DNA of 47,473 bases from positions 1 to 47,473 of the forward strand of contig JAIPKD010000017.1 in the NCBI GenBank assembly GCA_021733835.1. The letters run 5' to 3'. Source of the stretch: Verrucomicrobiota bacterium. Lineage in GTDB: Bacteria > Verrucomicrobiota > Verrucomicrobiia > Limisphaerales > JAIPKD01. The notes beneath the pieces were generated by a model, which had not been told where the DNA came from, ran no database searches, and saw only the letters and a program-made list of their open reading frames with translations. Made by a program: the position numbers and the translations under genes. Below are positions 6,979-15,900 of this stretch, piece by piece (positions within the stretch are counted from its first letter, which is position 1; the number at the start of each line of letters is the position of its first letter).

Positions 6979-8544
6979 ATGAACTCAATAAAAAAATATC
7001 CTGTTGCGATAACTATAATCGTAACAGCCGTTGCCGCTGCTCTTTATTTAATGCCAAAAGCCCATGCCGCAGTTGAACCGGGCACCGAAAACTGGAAGTT
7101 TGAAACGGGATACGGTGTGCAGACCTCCCCGGCCATCGCCGAAGACGGGACGGTCTACATAGGATCACACGACAACTACCTGTATGCGGTCAACCCCGAC
7201 GGCGCCGAGAAGTGGCGGTTCGAGACGGGAGCCAACATCTATTCCTCGCCGGCCGTCGCGGAGGACGGGACGATCTACGTGGGATCCGATGATAATTATC
7301 TATACGCCGTGAACCCGGACGGGAGCGAGAAGTGGAGTTTTGAGACGGGGGATGACGTGGCTGCATCTCCGTGCATCGGGGAGGACGGCACCATTTACGT
7401 GGGATCGGACGACAATTATGTGTATGCGATTAACCCGGACGGCAGCCAGGAGTGGAGGTTCGAGACGGACACCGATGTGGTTTCATCCCCGGCGATCGCC
7501 GAGGACGGTACGCTCTACGTGGGGTCCTGGGTCGGCAGCAGTGCTAGTGACTTTTACGCGCTAAACCCGGACGGCACAGAAAAGTGGAGTATTGACGGTG
7601 GCACAGCCGGGACACCGGCCATCGGTGATGATGGAACCGTCTACGCTACAGTAGCCCGCGAACTGCGCGCGCTTAGCCCTGATGGGAGTGAATTGTGGGC
7701 TTTCGACCCGCCGGGCATCGATAGTCTCCACCAAGCCCCAGCGATTGGGCCGGACGGGATGATCTACGTGGGGAGCGGTAAGGGAAACGTGTTTGCGGTG
7801 AATCCGGATGGGAGCGAGCAGTGGAATTTTGAGACGGGTAATCCCTCGGGCGGAGTGGAATCCGCCCCGGCTATCGGGGCGGACGGGACGATCTACGTGG
7901 GGTCGTCCGATGCGAACCTATACGCGTTCAACCCGGACGGCACTGAGAAGTGGCGGTTCGAGACGGGGGGCGATGTGGACTCCTCTCCGGCGATCGGGCC
8001 GGACGGGACGGTCTACGTGGGGTCCATGGACAGCTGTCTGTATGCTATAAATGGAGAATCGGGCGGGCTGGCCGATGCCCCGTGGCCGATGTTCCTCCAC
8101 GACTTGCAGCACACGGCGCGAGTTGGTGGTCAGGAAATCGACACCGACGAAGATGGTCTGACCGACGCCGAAGAAGAAACCCTTGGTACTAGTCCAACAA
8201 ATCCCGATACTGACGGAGACGGCTTTGATGACGGGTTTGAGGTTGGCAAGGGATGGAATGCCGTGGATGGCGACGACAGCGATGTAACGGTTTATGTGGT
8301 CAACCGTATTAGCGACGATGCTACGGAAATGGAGACCTTCGGCTTATACACCGAAGAGGCAATCGGCTATGTTTATCCCGGCGTGCCGTTGATCGATGTC
8401 AGCAATGGACAGGTGACACTGGAGCTCCAGCTTCAGAAATCCGATGACTTGGAGAATTGGGCGCCATTTGGCGATCTTATTCAGCGGAGCGAAGACGCCG
8501 CGGATAAGTGCTTCTACCGCATTATGCTCGATCTGAAGAAATGA
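6979..8544 (+). CDS. Secreted eight-repeat PQQ-type beta-propeller protein
   Basis: This exported 521-residue protein has a signal peptide (cleavage likely after AHA, residue 30) and then eight repeats of about 40 residues (roughly 33-365). Each follows W-FETG-SSPAI-EDGTIYVGS-D-YLYAVNPDGSEK. This is the pattern of PQQ-like/BamB-like propeller blades. No quinone-dependent dehydrogenase residues are evident, so a binding or scaffold role is more likely than catalysis. Residues about 387-420 are calcium-binding thrombospondin-type-3-like repeats (DTDEDGLTDAEEE, DTDGDGFDDGFE). The last 60 residues (SDDLENWAPFGD) resemble a short C-terminal module seen on many PVC secreted proteins. AAGGAG (6965-6970) supports the ATG. 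The ligand is unknown. Confidence 0.85.
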   Translation: MNSIKKYPVAITIIVTAVAAALYLMPKAHAAVEPGTENWKFETGYGVQTSPAIAEDGTVYIGSHDNYLYAVNPDGAEKWRFETGANIYSSPAVAEDGTIYVGSDDNYLYAVNPDGSEKWSFETGDDVAASPCIGEDGTIYVGSDDNYVYAINPDGSQEWRFETDTDVVSSPAIAEDGTLYVGSWVGSSASDFYALNPDGTEKWSIDGGTAGTPAIGDDGTVYATVARELRALSPDGSELWAFDPPGIDSLHQAPAIGPDGMIYVGSGKGNVFAVNPDGSEQWNFETGNPSGGVESAPAIGADGTIYVGSSDANLYAFNPDGTEKWRFETGGDVDSSPAIGPDGTVYVGSMDSCLYAINGESGGLADAPWPMFLHDLQHTARVGGQEIDTDEDGLTDAEEETLGTSPTNPDTDGDGFDDGFEVGKGWNAVDGDDSDVTVYVVNRISDDATEMETFGLYTEEAIGYVYPGVPLIDVSNGQVTLELQLQKSDDLENWAPFGDLIQRSEDAADKCFYRIMLDLKK

Positions 8545-8604
8545 CTTGATGCGAGAGCTGCCTTATATATCTCTATGTGTTCGTAGCTCTGAATTAATCG
8601 GAAT

Positions 8605-9765
8605 TCAAGGATTGATCTTAACGTTAAGTTCAAGATTTACCTCTAGGCCTGTATCAGGCGCTACGAGGAGGTTTTCGACGCGATAGGGTAATGCTGCTTT
8701 CTCCCGTTCCTTGTCGATGTCTTTGTTGCACTTGATACGGGCGAGGACGGTCTTGCCGGCGGGCAGGGTGATGTGTCCCGGCCCGGAGACTTCGCCGGCG
8801 TTACCGTTCGCGGTTAGAATGAAATCGAGTTCGCAGCGGTTGTGAATACGGATATATGTATCGTTGCCGGGTCTGAGTGATATTATCTCGGGAGTAATCT
8901 CAATGGACTTTTTGAAGATAGGTTTGAGAAACTTCTTGTTACCGATGAGTTTATTTTCCCAGTAGACGGCCGTTCGGCGCGCGAACAGGGCTTCCTTGAT
9001 TGAATTCTGAGATTGGTCTTTTGCGAACACGAGGGTCATGGGGCGGTGTTCGCCCTTTGCAAAATCGTAATCCATGGAAATGGGGAGATGCACATCGGAG
9101 TTCCCTATTATGGCCAGGTTTTTTTCCATGCACCATTTATGGGCCTTGGGGTAATAGGTATAACCGTTAACGGTCTCGATGCCGTGCGTCCATCCGTTGG
9201 TGAAGAGTATTTCCTGTTCGTCGTACCAAACCGATTTATGTCCGGGTTGTTTCCAGCCCGGGTGGTTCCAGAAGACGAATGCGCCTTGATCGATTGCAGC
9301 CTTAACGGCCTCTTTGTAATCGGACTTCTTTAGAGGCGCGATTTCTTTCAGGAACAGCGCGTTGAAGTGTCCGGGAGGTTCGCCATGGGTGAGTTCCGCG
9401 CTTTTGATCAATGTGATACCGTAAGTATGCGCCGTCGAGCGAGCGATTTCGTAGGGTCTGGAGTAATCGGTGGATACATCATCCTTATGCGGCTGATACT
9501 CGATGTGGTCGCTTATGGCGATAGCGTCGAGGCCTTCCTTCCATGCCTCGATTATCCTAATAGTCGGCCATACCCTGCCGTCGGAGAATACCGTATGTGT
9601 ATGAAAATCGCACTTAAGCGTTTTGTAATTATCGAAGTCCGGGAATTGTAATTCCTTTCTGACGTGTTTTTGCGCATTGGCGCAAAAAGTGAAGGCCATG
9701 ATCAGCGCAACGGCCAGGCCGGTACGGATACAGATCGACGTTTTGTTGGTGTATGTATTTTTCAT
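8605..9765 (-). CDS. Exported PHP-domain phosphoesterase (Sb-PDE-like)
   Basis: This 386-residue protein has an N-terminal signal peptide (cleavage after ANA, about residue 31). The catalytic PHP signature CDFHTHTVFSDG (52-63) supplies metal ligands H55 and H57; ISDHIEY (84-90), AELTHG, the FWNHPGW segment and NSDVH complete the usual ligand set. Proteins of this form in Bacteroidetes and Verrucomicrobia are annotated as Sb-PDE family phosphodiesterases and are expected to hydrolyse phosphate esters outside the cytoplasm. The C-terminal 100 residues form a beta-rich domain with no clear assignment. It is the last gene of a minus-strand series, 85 bases after the peptide transporter. The substrate is not evident. 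Confidence 0.85.
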   Translation of the reverse strand: MKNTYTNKTSICIRTGLAVALIMAFTFCANAQKHVRKELQFPDFDNYKTLKCDFHTHTVFSDGRVWPTIRIIEAWKEGLDAIAISDHIEYQPHKDDVSTDYSRPYEIARSTAHTYGITLIKSAELTHGEPPGHFNALFLKEIAPLKKSDYKEAVKAAIDQGAFVFWNHPGWKQPGHKSVWYDEQEILFTNGWTHGIETVNGYTYYPKAHKWCMEKNLAIIGNSDVHLPISMDYDFAKGEHRPMTLVFAKDQSQNSIKEALFARRTAVYWENKLIGNKKFLKPIFKKSIEITPEIISLRPGNDTYIRIHNRCELDFILTANGNAGEVSGPGHITLPAGKTVLARIKCNKDIDKEREKAALPYRVENLLVAPDTGLEVNLELNVKINP

Positions 9766-9850
9766 GGTTCCGTATATTTCATGGTTTGCATGGTTTCAAC
9801 TGGATGCCAATGATCCTTTTTTCAATCGAGCTTTGTCAAGCGTCAAACCC

Positions 9851-11329
9851 TCATTTCACGCCGTGCATCAGGCGCTTGATCGGTTTGGTAAAGATAATCA
9901 GGAGTAACGCCGTACCGCATGTGGTCAAGACGATCTGAAAGAAGTTCGAGGACATTTGATCGACGAGTTCCTTTCGAAACTGGCCTGCGAGCAGGCCGGC
10001 GAAGAGGTTGCCTAGCGAGGTTGCCAGGAACCAGACGCCCATCATTTGTCCGACCAGCCGTTTCGGCGCGAGCTTGGTGACCGAGCTGAGTCCGACCGGG
10101 CTGAGGCAGAGTTCACCGACTGAGTGGAGCAGGTAAGTTGTGATCAACCAGACCGGCAGGACTTTTATTCCTTTTGCGACGCTGATGGAGGCGATGGCGA
10201 TAGTCAGGAATCCCATACCAAGAAGGAACAGGCCCATGGCGAATTTGACCGGGAGCGAAGGTTCGAGATTGCGTTTGGCCAGGGATATCCAAATCCAGGC
10301 CACGACGGGCGCGAGCGTGATAATGAATACCGGATTAAGCGACTGGAACCAGCCTGCGGGGATGGTAAACCAGTCTTCTCCGATCACCCTGTCGGTGAAC
10401 CGCTCAGCGAACAGATTCAATGATGAGCCGGCCTGTTCGAATCCCGACCAGAACATGGCGGAGGCGATAAAAAGAATGGCGATCACGCCGATCCTTTTGC
10501 GTTCGGTCTTATCAAGCTTGTAAAAGATGAGTATATAGGCGAAATAGAGAACGGCGACTGCGACGATAAATCCGGCGGTGCTTTGAGCAATGCGTAGTGC
10601 GTTAAGCTTGAGCACGCCGCTCCATGTCAACACGACCAACATGGAGATGATGCCGAGCCCGCCGGTGAAGAACGTCCAGTCCAGCTTCTTCGATACATCC
10701 GGTTTATCCGGGTGTTTACCCGCCTCCCCGAGATGTTTGACTGTAAGCTTGTATTGGATCAGACCGAATATCATACCGACGCCTGCGGCGCCGAAGCCGT
10801 AATGCCAATTCATTTTTTCGCCGAGCGCGCTGCAGATGAGAGGGCCGATGGCGGCGCCGAGGTTTATGCCCATGTAGAATATTGTAAAACCCGCGTCGCG
10901 TCGCGCGCCGCCCTCGGGGTAGAGCTGTCCGACTATTGCGCTTATATTTGGTTTGAGCAGGCCGGTACCTACAACCAACAGTACCAGCCCGAAGTAGAAA
11001 GAGTGTTTGTCCGGGATGGCGAGCGTGAAGTGTCCGGCGGCGATTATTATGCCGCCGATCCAGACGGCGCGCTGTGCGCCGAAGAGCCTATCAGCGGCCC
11101 ACCCGCCGGGGAGGGCGGCCAGGTAGACGCCGGCGCAGTAGAGTCCGTAAATTGCGGTGGCGGTTTTGTCGTCCAGACCGAGACCGCCCGTTGCAACGGC
11201 ATCGACCATGAAGAGCACGAGGAGCGCGCGCATACCGTAGTAACTGAAGCGCTCCCACATTTCAGTGAAGAACAGGGTGTAGAGTCCGCGTGGCTGTCCT
11301 TGCTTTTTGGTATTCGGTTCATGTGCCAT
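9851..11329 (-). CDS. POT/PTR2 family proton-coupled peptide transporter
   Basis: This 492-residue inner-membrane protein imports di- and tripeptides with protons. The N-terminus has the family signature FFTEMWERFSYYGMRALL, including the ExxERFxYY motif that couples protons and binds peptide. The rest is a series of about 12-14 hydrophobic helices with GGWAADRLFG (MFS loop motif) and the second POT signature around FYMGINLGAAIGPL. It lies 16 bases after the S9 peptidase and is transcribed in the same direction, so the cell likely imports the peptides that its secreted peptidases release. It is close in type to DtpA/DtpT; the exact orthologue is not determined. Confidence 0.95.
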   Translation of the reverse strand: MAHEPNTKKQGQPRGLYTLFFTEMWERFSYYGMRALLVLFMVDAVATGGLGLDDKTATAIYGLYCAGVYLAALPGGWAADRLFGAQRAVWIGGIIIAAGHFTLAIPDKHSFYFGLVLLVVGTGLLKPNISAIVGQLYPEGGARRDAGFTIFYMGINLGAAIGPLICSALGEKMNWHYGFGAAGVGMIFGLIQYKLTVKHLGEAGKHPDKPDVSKKLDWTFFTGGLGIISMLVVLTWSGVLKLNALRIAQSTAGFIVAVAVLYFAYILIFYKLDKTERKRIGVIAILFIASAMFWSGFEQAGSSLNLFAERFTDRVIGEDWFTIPAGWFQSLNPVFIITLAPVVAWIWISLAKRNLEPSLPVKFAMGLFLLGMGFLTIAIASISVAKGIKVLPVWLITTYLLHSVGELCLSPVGLSSVTKLAPKRLVGQMMGVWFLATSLGNLFAGLLAGQFRKELVDQMSSNFFQIVLTTCGTALLLIIFTKPIKRLMHGVK

Positions 11330-11345
11330 AATAAATCAACCGGTG

Positions 11346-13919
11346 TTATTGTGTGTCCGGGTTCCAATGCGTCTCTATATTCAGCAGGTTTTCGACGAAA
11401 TAGGCCATACGTCGTTTATTGCCGTACTCGGTTTCGGCGGCGCCGTGACCTTGGCCGGGGATAACGAGCATATCGAAGTCTTTTCCGGCCTTGATGAGCG
11501 CGTCGACGACTTGCATTGTTGAAGCGGGATCGACGTTTTCGTCCATTTCCCCAACGATCAGGAGGAGATCGCCTTTGAGCTTATGCGCCTTCTCGACATT
11601 CGAGGCTTTGACATAATGGTCGTCCACCGGCCAACTCATGTAGAGTTCGTTCCACCAAATCTTATCCATCCTGTTATCGTGACAACCGCAGTCCGCGACT
11701 GCGACGTCATAGAAATCGTTATGCGCTATCAGCGCGCGCATGGCGTTTTGTCCACCGGCGGAGCCGCCGTAGATGCCGACACGGTCGATGTCCATGTAGG
11801 TATATTCCTTGGCGGCTGCCTTGATCCATTTGATCCTGTCGGGGAATCCGGCATCGCCGAGGTTCCGCCAGCTTACATCATGGAATTTCTTGGAGCGGTT
11901 GGATGTGCCCATTCCGTCTATTTGGACGACAATGAATCCGAGTTCCGCCAGGCATTGCATCTTGTAGTATGCGCGGAATGACTTGGGTACGAACGAGCCT
12001 TGCGGGCCGGCGTAGATATGTTCGATGACGGGATATTTCTTGTCGGGATCGAATCTCCGCGGGCGAATTATAATTCCGTAGATATCCGTTTTGTCGTCAC
12101 GCCCCTTTGTCTCGAAGCGAATGGGGGGGTTCCAGCCGGTATCGATTAACGCCGACCAGTCGGCTTCTTTGAGCCTGCAAACGAGTCTGCCGTCACGCGA
12201 GTCTCGAAGAACGGTAATCGGCGGTTTATCCACGCGCGACCATGAGTCAATGAAGAACCGCTTGTCCGGCGAGAACTCGATCGAATGCGACCCGTTTCCC
12301 TCGGTAAGAATGGTAAAATCCGAGCCGTCGAGATTAATCTCTGCGTAGTGGATATAGTACGGGTCCTGCGCCGGGTGGACACCGCTTAGGCGGAAGCGAA
12401 TTCGGCGGGTATCCGGATCGACTTGTTCCATGCCGCGGACAACCCAGTGGCCTTTGGTGATTTGATTCTTCAGCCGCCCGATTTTAGTGTCGTAGAGGTA
12501 TAAGTGATTCCATCCGTCGCGCTCGGACATCCAGATGACTTCATCGGTATCGGGAAGGTATCGGATGAACTTTTTGTGTGCGTAGTCGAAGTAGGTTTCC
12601 GGTTGCTCGTCGATTATGGATTTTGTTTCACCGGTCTCGGCGTTTATGAAGATCAGGCGCATGACACGGTGGCCGCGTTGGTTGTATAGAAAGAAGAAAC
12701 CCTTCGAATCCGGGCGCCAGTGGATATCGGTTATACTCCAGGGATTAGGAAATAATTCGTCGCTTATCGGAATTTTCTTACGGGAGTCGACGTGAAACAA
12801 CTGCGGCCTCGGCTGCGGGATACGGTCGCCGGGCTTCAGGTACTCATAGGAATGCAGTTTCGGCTGTAATCGGTCGTTCGGAGAGGACTCGATATAATAG
12901 ACCTTGCGGTCGCCGCCTTGTCGCGTGCGCAGAGAGACGAGTTTTTGTGAATCCGGAGACCAGCGTATTCGACCGGAGTATTGCGCCTCTGCGGTGCCGT
13001 TGGTGCTGAGCTGGAAGACGTCGCCGGATTCGGTTTCTTCTATAAACAGGTTGTAATCGCGGAAGAACGCGCGCCACCCGCCGTTTGGCGAGATGAATCC
13101 ATCACGGCGTGTATCTTCGCGGTCGTCGATTTGTTCGGGGGCGATGCCGTCCTTTATTACCGCCGTACGTTCGTCCTCCACTGCCTTGAACACGGCCAGT
13201 GGCTCGCCCTCCGGTTCCGTCACCAGCCATACATGGCCTTCGAACGTATGCTGTCTTCGCCTGTCTCCCGGCGGGATGCTGCCGTAACTGCGTCGTTGCC
13301 CGCTTCCGGTGATCCAGAAGATTTTTACCGTATGCTCCAATTGGTTGGTGAAGGTGATGAACGTCTCCTCGCCGGTATGGCGTGTTTGGAGGACTCGTTT
13401 CTCCGGTGGGAGTGAGGAAGGAACCGGTTCCTTGCGGGAGACCTTTTGGAGCTTGTAGTTATTTGTATTACATTTCCATGCGCCGGCCGGGCCATTGATG
13501 ATAAAACGTGCCGAACCCGGTTCGAATTCCAGGTCGTCGATGGGCAGCGCGCCGGGACTCACTTCTTCGCCCGTGGCCACTTCGAGTGCATCGGCGAGCT
13601 TTACATGGTCGAATGCGTGTTTCCTGACGCTGTTTTCCGCATCGACTAGGATAAATTCGTCGGTGTCCGCACGCGGTTCACTGCGATACCAAAACTTGGA
13701 ATTGCCGTCGAACCAATGCGGTCTTACGCGGTCGTTTAAGACCTTGTTTTGCGTGATATTCCGGAGTCCGATCGCTCTTTCATAGTCCGCGCGTGAACCC
13801 TGTGCCGGCGCCTGAAGGGGCTGACAGACGGTCAACAACGATGCGATAATGAACGAGGTGAATGCATATTTAACGTGCGCCGTCGGTTTTGATGTTTTCA
13901 TTACCGATGCAAATATCAT
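11346..13919 (-). CDS. S9 family dipeptidyl peptidase (DPP IV type)
   Basis: This secreted serine peptidase of 857 residues cleaves dipeptides, typically after proline, from peptide N-termini. It has a signal peptide near residues 15-40, an N-terminal eight-bladed propeller region (about 120-560, blades such as SPDSQKLVSLRT and WRPDSKGFFFLYNQ), and a C-terminal alpha/beta hydrolase domain. The catalytic triad is visible: S720 in YGGSAGG, D793 in GEMDENVDP, H825 in PGQGHG. Its start overlaps the end of the DUF885 gene by four bases, so they are translationally coupled, and the POT transporter follows 16 bases downstream. Confidence 0.93.
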   Translation of the reverse strand: MIFASVMKTSKPTAHVKYAFTSFIIASLLTVCQPLQAPAQGSRADYERAIGLRNITQNKVLNDRVRPHWFDGNSKFWYRSEPRADTDEFILVDAENSVRKHAFDHVKLADALEVATGEEVSPGALPIDDLEFEPGSARFIINGPAGAWKCNTNNYKLQKVSRKEPVPSSLPPEKRVLQTRHTGEETFITFTNQLEHTVKIFWITGSGQRRSYGSIPPGDRRRQHTFEGHVWLVTEPEGEPLAVFKAVEDERTAVIKDGIAPEQIDDREDTRRDGFISPNGGWRAFFRDYNLFIEETESGDVFQLSTNGTAEAQYSGRIRWSPDSQKLVSLRTRQGGDRKVYYIESSPNDRLQPKLHSYEYLKPGDRIPQPRPQLFHVDSRKKIPISDELFPNPWSITDIHWRPDSKGFFFLYNQRGHRVMRLIFINAETGETKSIIDEQPETYFDYAHKKFIRYLPDTDEVIWMSERDGWNHLYLYDTKIGRLKNQITKGHWVVRGMEQVDPDTRRIRFRLSGVHPAQDPYYIHYAEINLDGSDFTILTEGNGSHSIEFSPDKRFFIDSWSRVDKPPITVLRDSRDGRLVCRLKEADWSALIDTGWNPPIRFETKGRDDKTDIYGIIIRPRRFDPDKKYPVIEHIYAGPQGSFVPKSFRAYYKMQCLAELGFIVVQIDGMGTSNRSKKFHDVSWRNLGDAGFPDRIKWIKAAAKEYTYMDIDRVGIYGGSAGGQNAMRALIAHNDFYDVAVADCGCHDNRMDKIWWNELYMSWPVDDHYVKASNVEKAHKLKGDLLLIVGEMDENVDPASTMQVVDALIKAGKDFDMLVIPGQGHGAAETEYGNKRRMAYFVENLLNIETHWNPDTQ

Positions 13920-15685
13920 TGGTTCTCAATCTTGAGTTCGCGTCTTACTAGCTCCGGCAGAAACCGCACCGGAACGGGGCCCACGCGTAAGACGGCCTCG
14001 TTGAATTCGCTTAGATCGAACCGTTCATTCAACGTGTTTTGGATGTTGCGACGGAGATTATCCATTGCTTTGCGTCCCGCGAAGTATGTGGATAACTGAC
14101 ACGCGCTCTGTTTTGACCTAATCACCTTCAGGCGCGCTTCGCCTTCGGATTGGAAGGCGCGGTCTACGAGCAAGCGCATGGCCTCTTCATCGGTCATATC
14201 GCCACAGTGCATTTTATGATCGAGTATGGCATTGCCGACGGCGCGGAGGTAGAACTTCAGTTGGGTCAGGCGCAGGGCGGGACTGCCGTCACCATACCCC
14301 TGGTCGAGCATTGTTTGTTCCGTATAAACCGCCCAACCTTCGATATAGACACCGGAGCCGAGGATGCGGCGGATTGCGGATGCGTGCTCGTTTGCGTACT
14401 CGAATTGGACATAATGCCCCGGATAAGCCTCGTGGATGGCCAGGATTTGGATCATGTAATGATTGTATTCTTCGAAGAAACTCTCGATCCTTTCGGCGCT
14501 CCAGTCCGACGGCGGTGGGCTGACCGCGAAATACGCGTCGGCATTCGGGTCCAACGGCGGCGGCGAATTCATGTATGCGGTTGAATTTCCACGCTGGAAC
14601 TCGGGCATTTCGATGATATTGCAGCGGTCGGGATCGGGTAAGTGTAGTATCCGGCGGGATTCGATGAATTCTTTTATCCCGGACACAGTTGAACGCACGT
14701 CACCGACGATGGTTTCCGGTGTGCTGTGATTGGACGCGATCTGGTCGAGAACAAGCTTTATTACCTTGCGCCTACCTTGTGTGTCGTCAGGCGGCATAGG
14801 CTTTTCAGGGAAAAAACGTCCCCAGAGCTGTCGGGCGATGATATACATTTCGTATTCGACTTTTTCAAACTCGGATTCAGCTGCGGCAAGAAGCTCACCG
14901 GGGGACATATCCATCCCTAATTGCAGATCGAACTTCTGTGCGAATTTATCTGCGCCTAGACGCCATTCGCCGTCGGCTTTCGGCAATAGCTCGTTTTCGA
15001 GAAACTCGTCGTAGTCTTCCAGGGCTGCGACGACGCTATTGGCGGCGGATTCAAGCGCTGTGCTGTGCCGTGTATCGCCTATTATCCGGTAGATGTCGTT
15101 CTTGTAGAATTCAATGGCGCCGCGGTTTTGTTTGATCGCCGTTTCGACCTTGACGCGTGGTGGATTCTCGAGATTTTTCCGGGCCTCGACAATTATCCCG
15201 GGGATTTGCTTCATCCGCGCGATTACGTTCGTAACATTTTGTTCTTTGGGCAGTGTGGATTGGGACAGCGGTAAGTATACACTATCGCTGATATACGAAT
15301 TATATGTTCGTGGGTCGTTTTTGAAGGGATGCAAATTCTCGGACATCCAGATCGACTCTTTAAGCTCGTGCTCGAATATTCTGTAATCGATCTTCTTGTG
15401 CTTGCTCAGCCTGTTGAAGTCGATTTGCCGCCGGAGCTTCCCGAGCGTCGCGCGGTCGAGCTCAGTCCATTTATCCCGTGACTCAGACGATAGGTCATCA
15501 AGTAAATGATCGAAACGATGGTCTCCCAGGTAGGTTGCGGTGAGAGGTTGCATACGGAACTTGGCATCGAGGTAATCGCTGAATATAGCGTCGAGTTCCG
15601 TGTTTGTATTTGCAAGCGCTGCGCAGACGGATATGCAGGTAAGCAGGAGCGCGACAACTGACTTGATTGATATCCGAAACTTCAT
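13916..15685 (-). CDS. Secreted DUF885 family protein, probable metallopeptidase
   Basis: This protein of about 589 residues belongs to the DUF885 family of likely zinc carboxypeptidases. I place the start at the ATG at 15685 (MKFRISIKSVVALLL), which gives a clean signal peptide; the frame extends upstream to 15724. The family motif HEAYPGHYVQFEYAN gives the HExxxGH-like metal site, followed by YIEGWAVYTEQTM, whose glutamate is also conserved. A pair of residues YxxG near GRKAMDNLR is usual as well. It is first in a coupled cluster with an S9 dipeptidyl peptidase and a peptide transporter, which supports a role in peptide degradation. Biochemical activity of DUF885 proteins is poorly known. 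Confidence 0.85.
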   Translation of the reverse strand: MKFRISIKSVVALLLTCISVCAALANTNTELDAIFSDYLDAKFRMQPLTATYLGDHRFDHLLDDLSSESRDKWTELDRATLGKLRRQIDFNRLSKHKKIDYRIFEHELKESIWMSENLHPFKNDPRTYNSYISDSVYLPLSQSTLPKEQNVTNVIARMKQIPGIIVEARKNLENPPRVKVETAIKQNRGAIEFYKNDIYRIIGDTRHSTALESAANSVVAALEDYDEFLENELLPKADGEWRLGADKFAQKFDLQLGMDMSPGELLAAAESEFEKVEYEMYIIARQLWGRFFPEKPMPPDDTQGRRKVIKLVLDQIASNHSTPETIVGDVRSTVSGIKEFIESRRILHLPDPDRCNIIEMPEFQRGNSTAYMNSPPPLDPNADAYFAVSPPPSDWSAERIESFFEEYNHYMIQILAIHEAYPGHYVQFEYANEHASAIRRILGSGVYIEGWAVYTEQTMLDQGYGDGSPALRLTQLKFYLRAVGNAILDHKMHCGDMTDEEAMRLLVDRAFQSEGEARLKVIRSKQSACQLSTYFAGRKAMDNLRRNIQNTLNERFDLSEFNEAVLRVGPVPVRFLPELVRRELKIENQ

Positions 15686-15900
15686 AATACCTGAAGACCT
15701 TACAGGTTTTGGATATGGTGCCAAGGATATTTCGTTTACAAAGTATTTTTGGGAGATGGTGGTTATCAGTCTTGGTGTTGCGTTAATATCGTTCTTTATC
15801 TGATGTTTGGCAAGAATAGTGCTGAGTGTTGATGTTTAACAGTTGTAGTGAGTGTGGCATCGGAATTATTCCAATCGGTCGCACTTAAGAGAAACAAGTA

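Noticed and set aside
6800-6982. 60-codon frame whose stop overlaps the propeller gene start
   Set aside because: No recognisable domain; the part near 6965 is simply the ribosome site of the next gene.
10435-10445. tRNA T-arm-like GTTCGAATCCC
   Set aside because: It is inside the POT transporter gene with no acceptor or anticodon stem around it.
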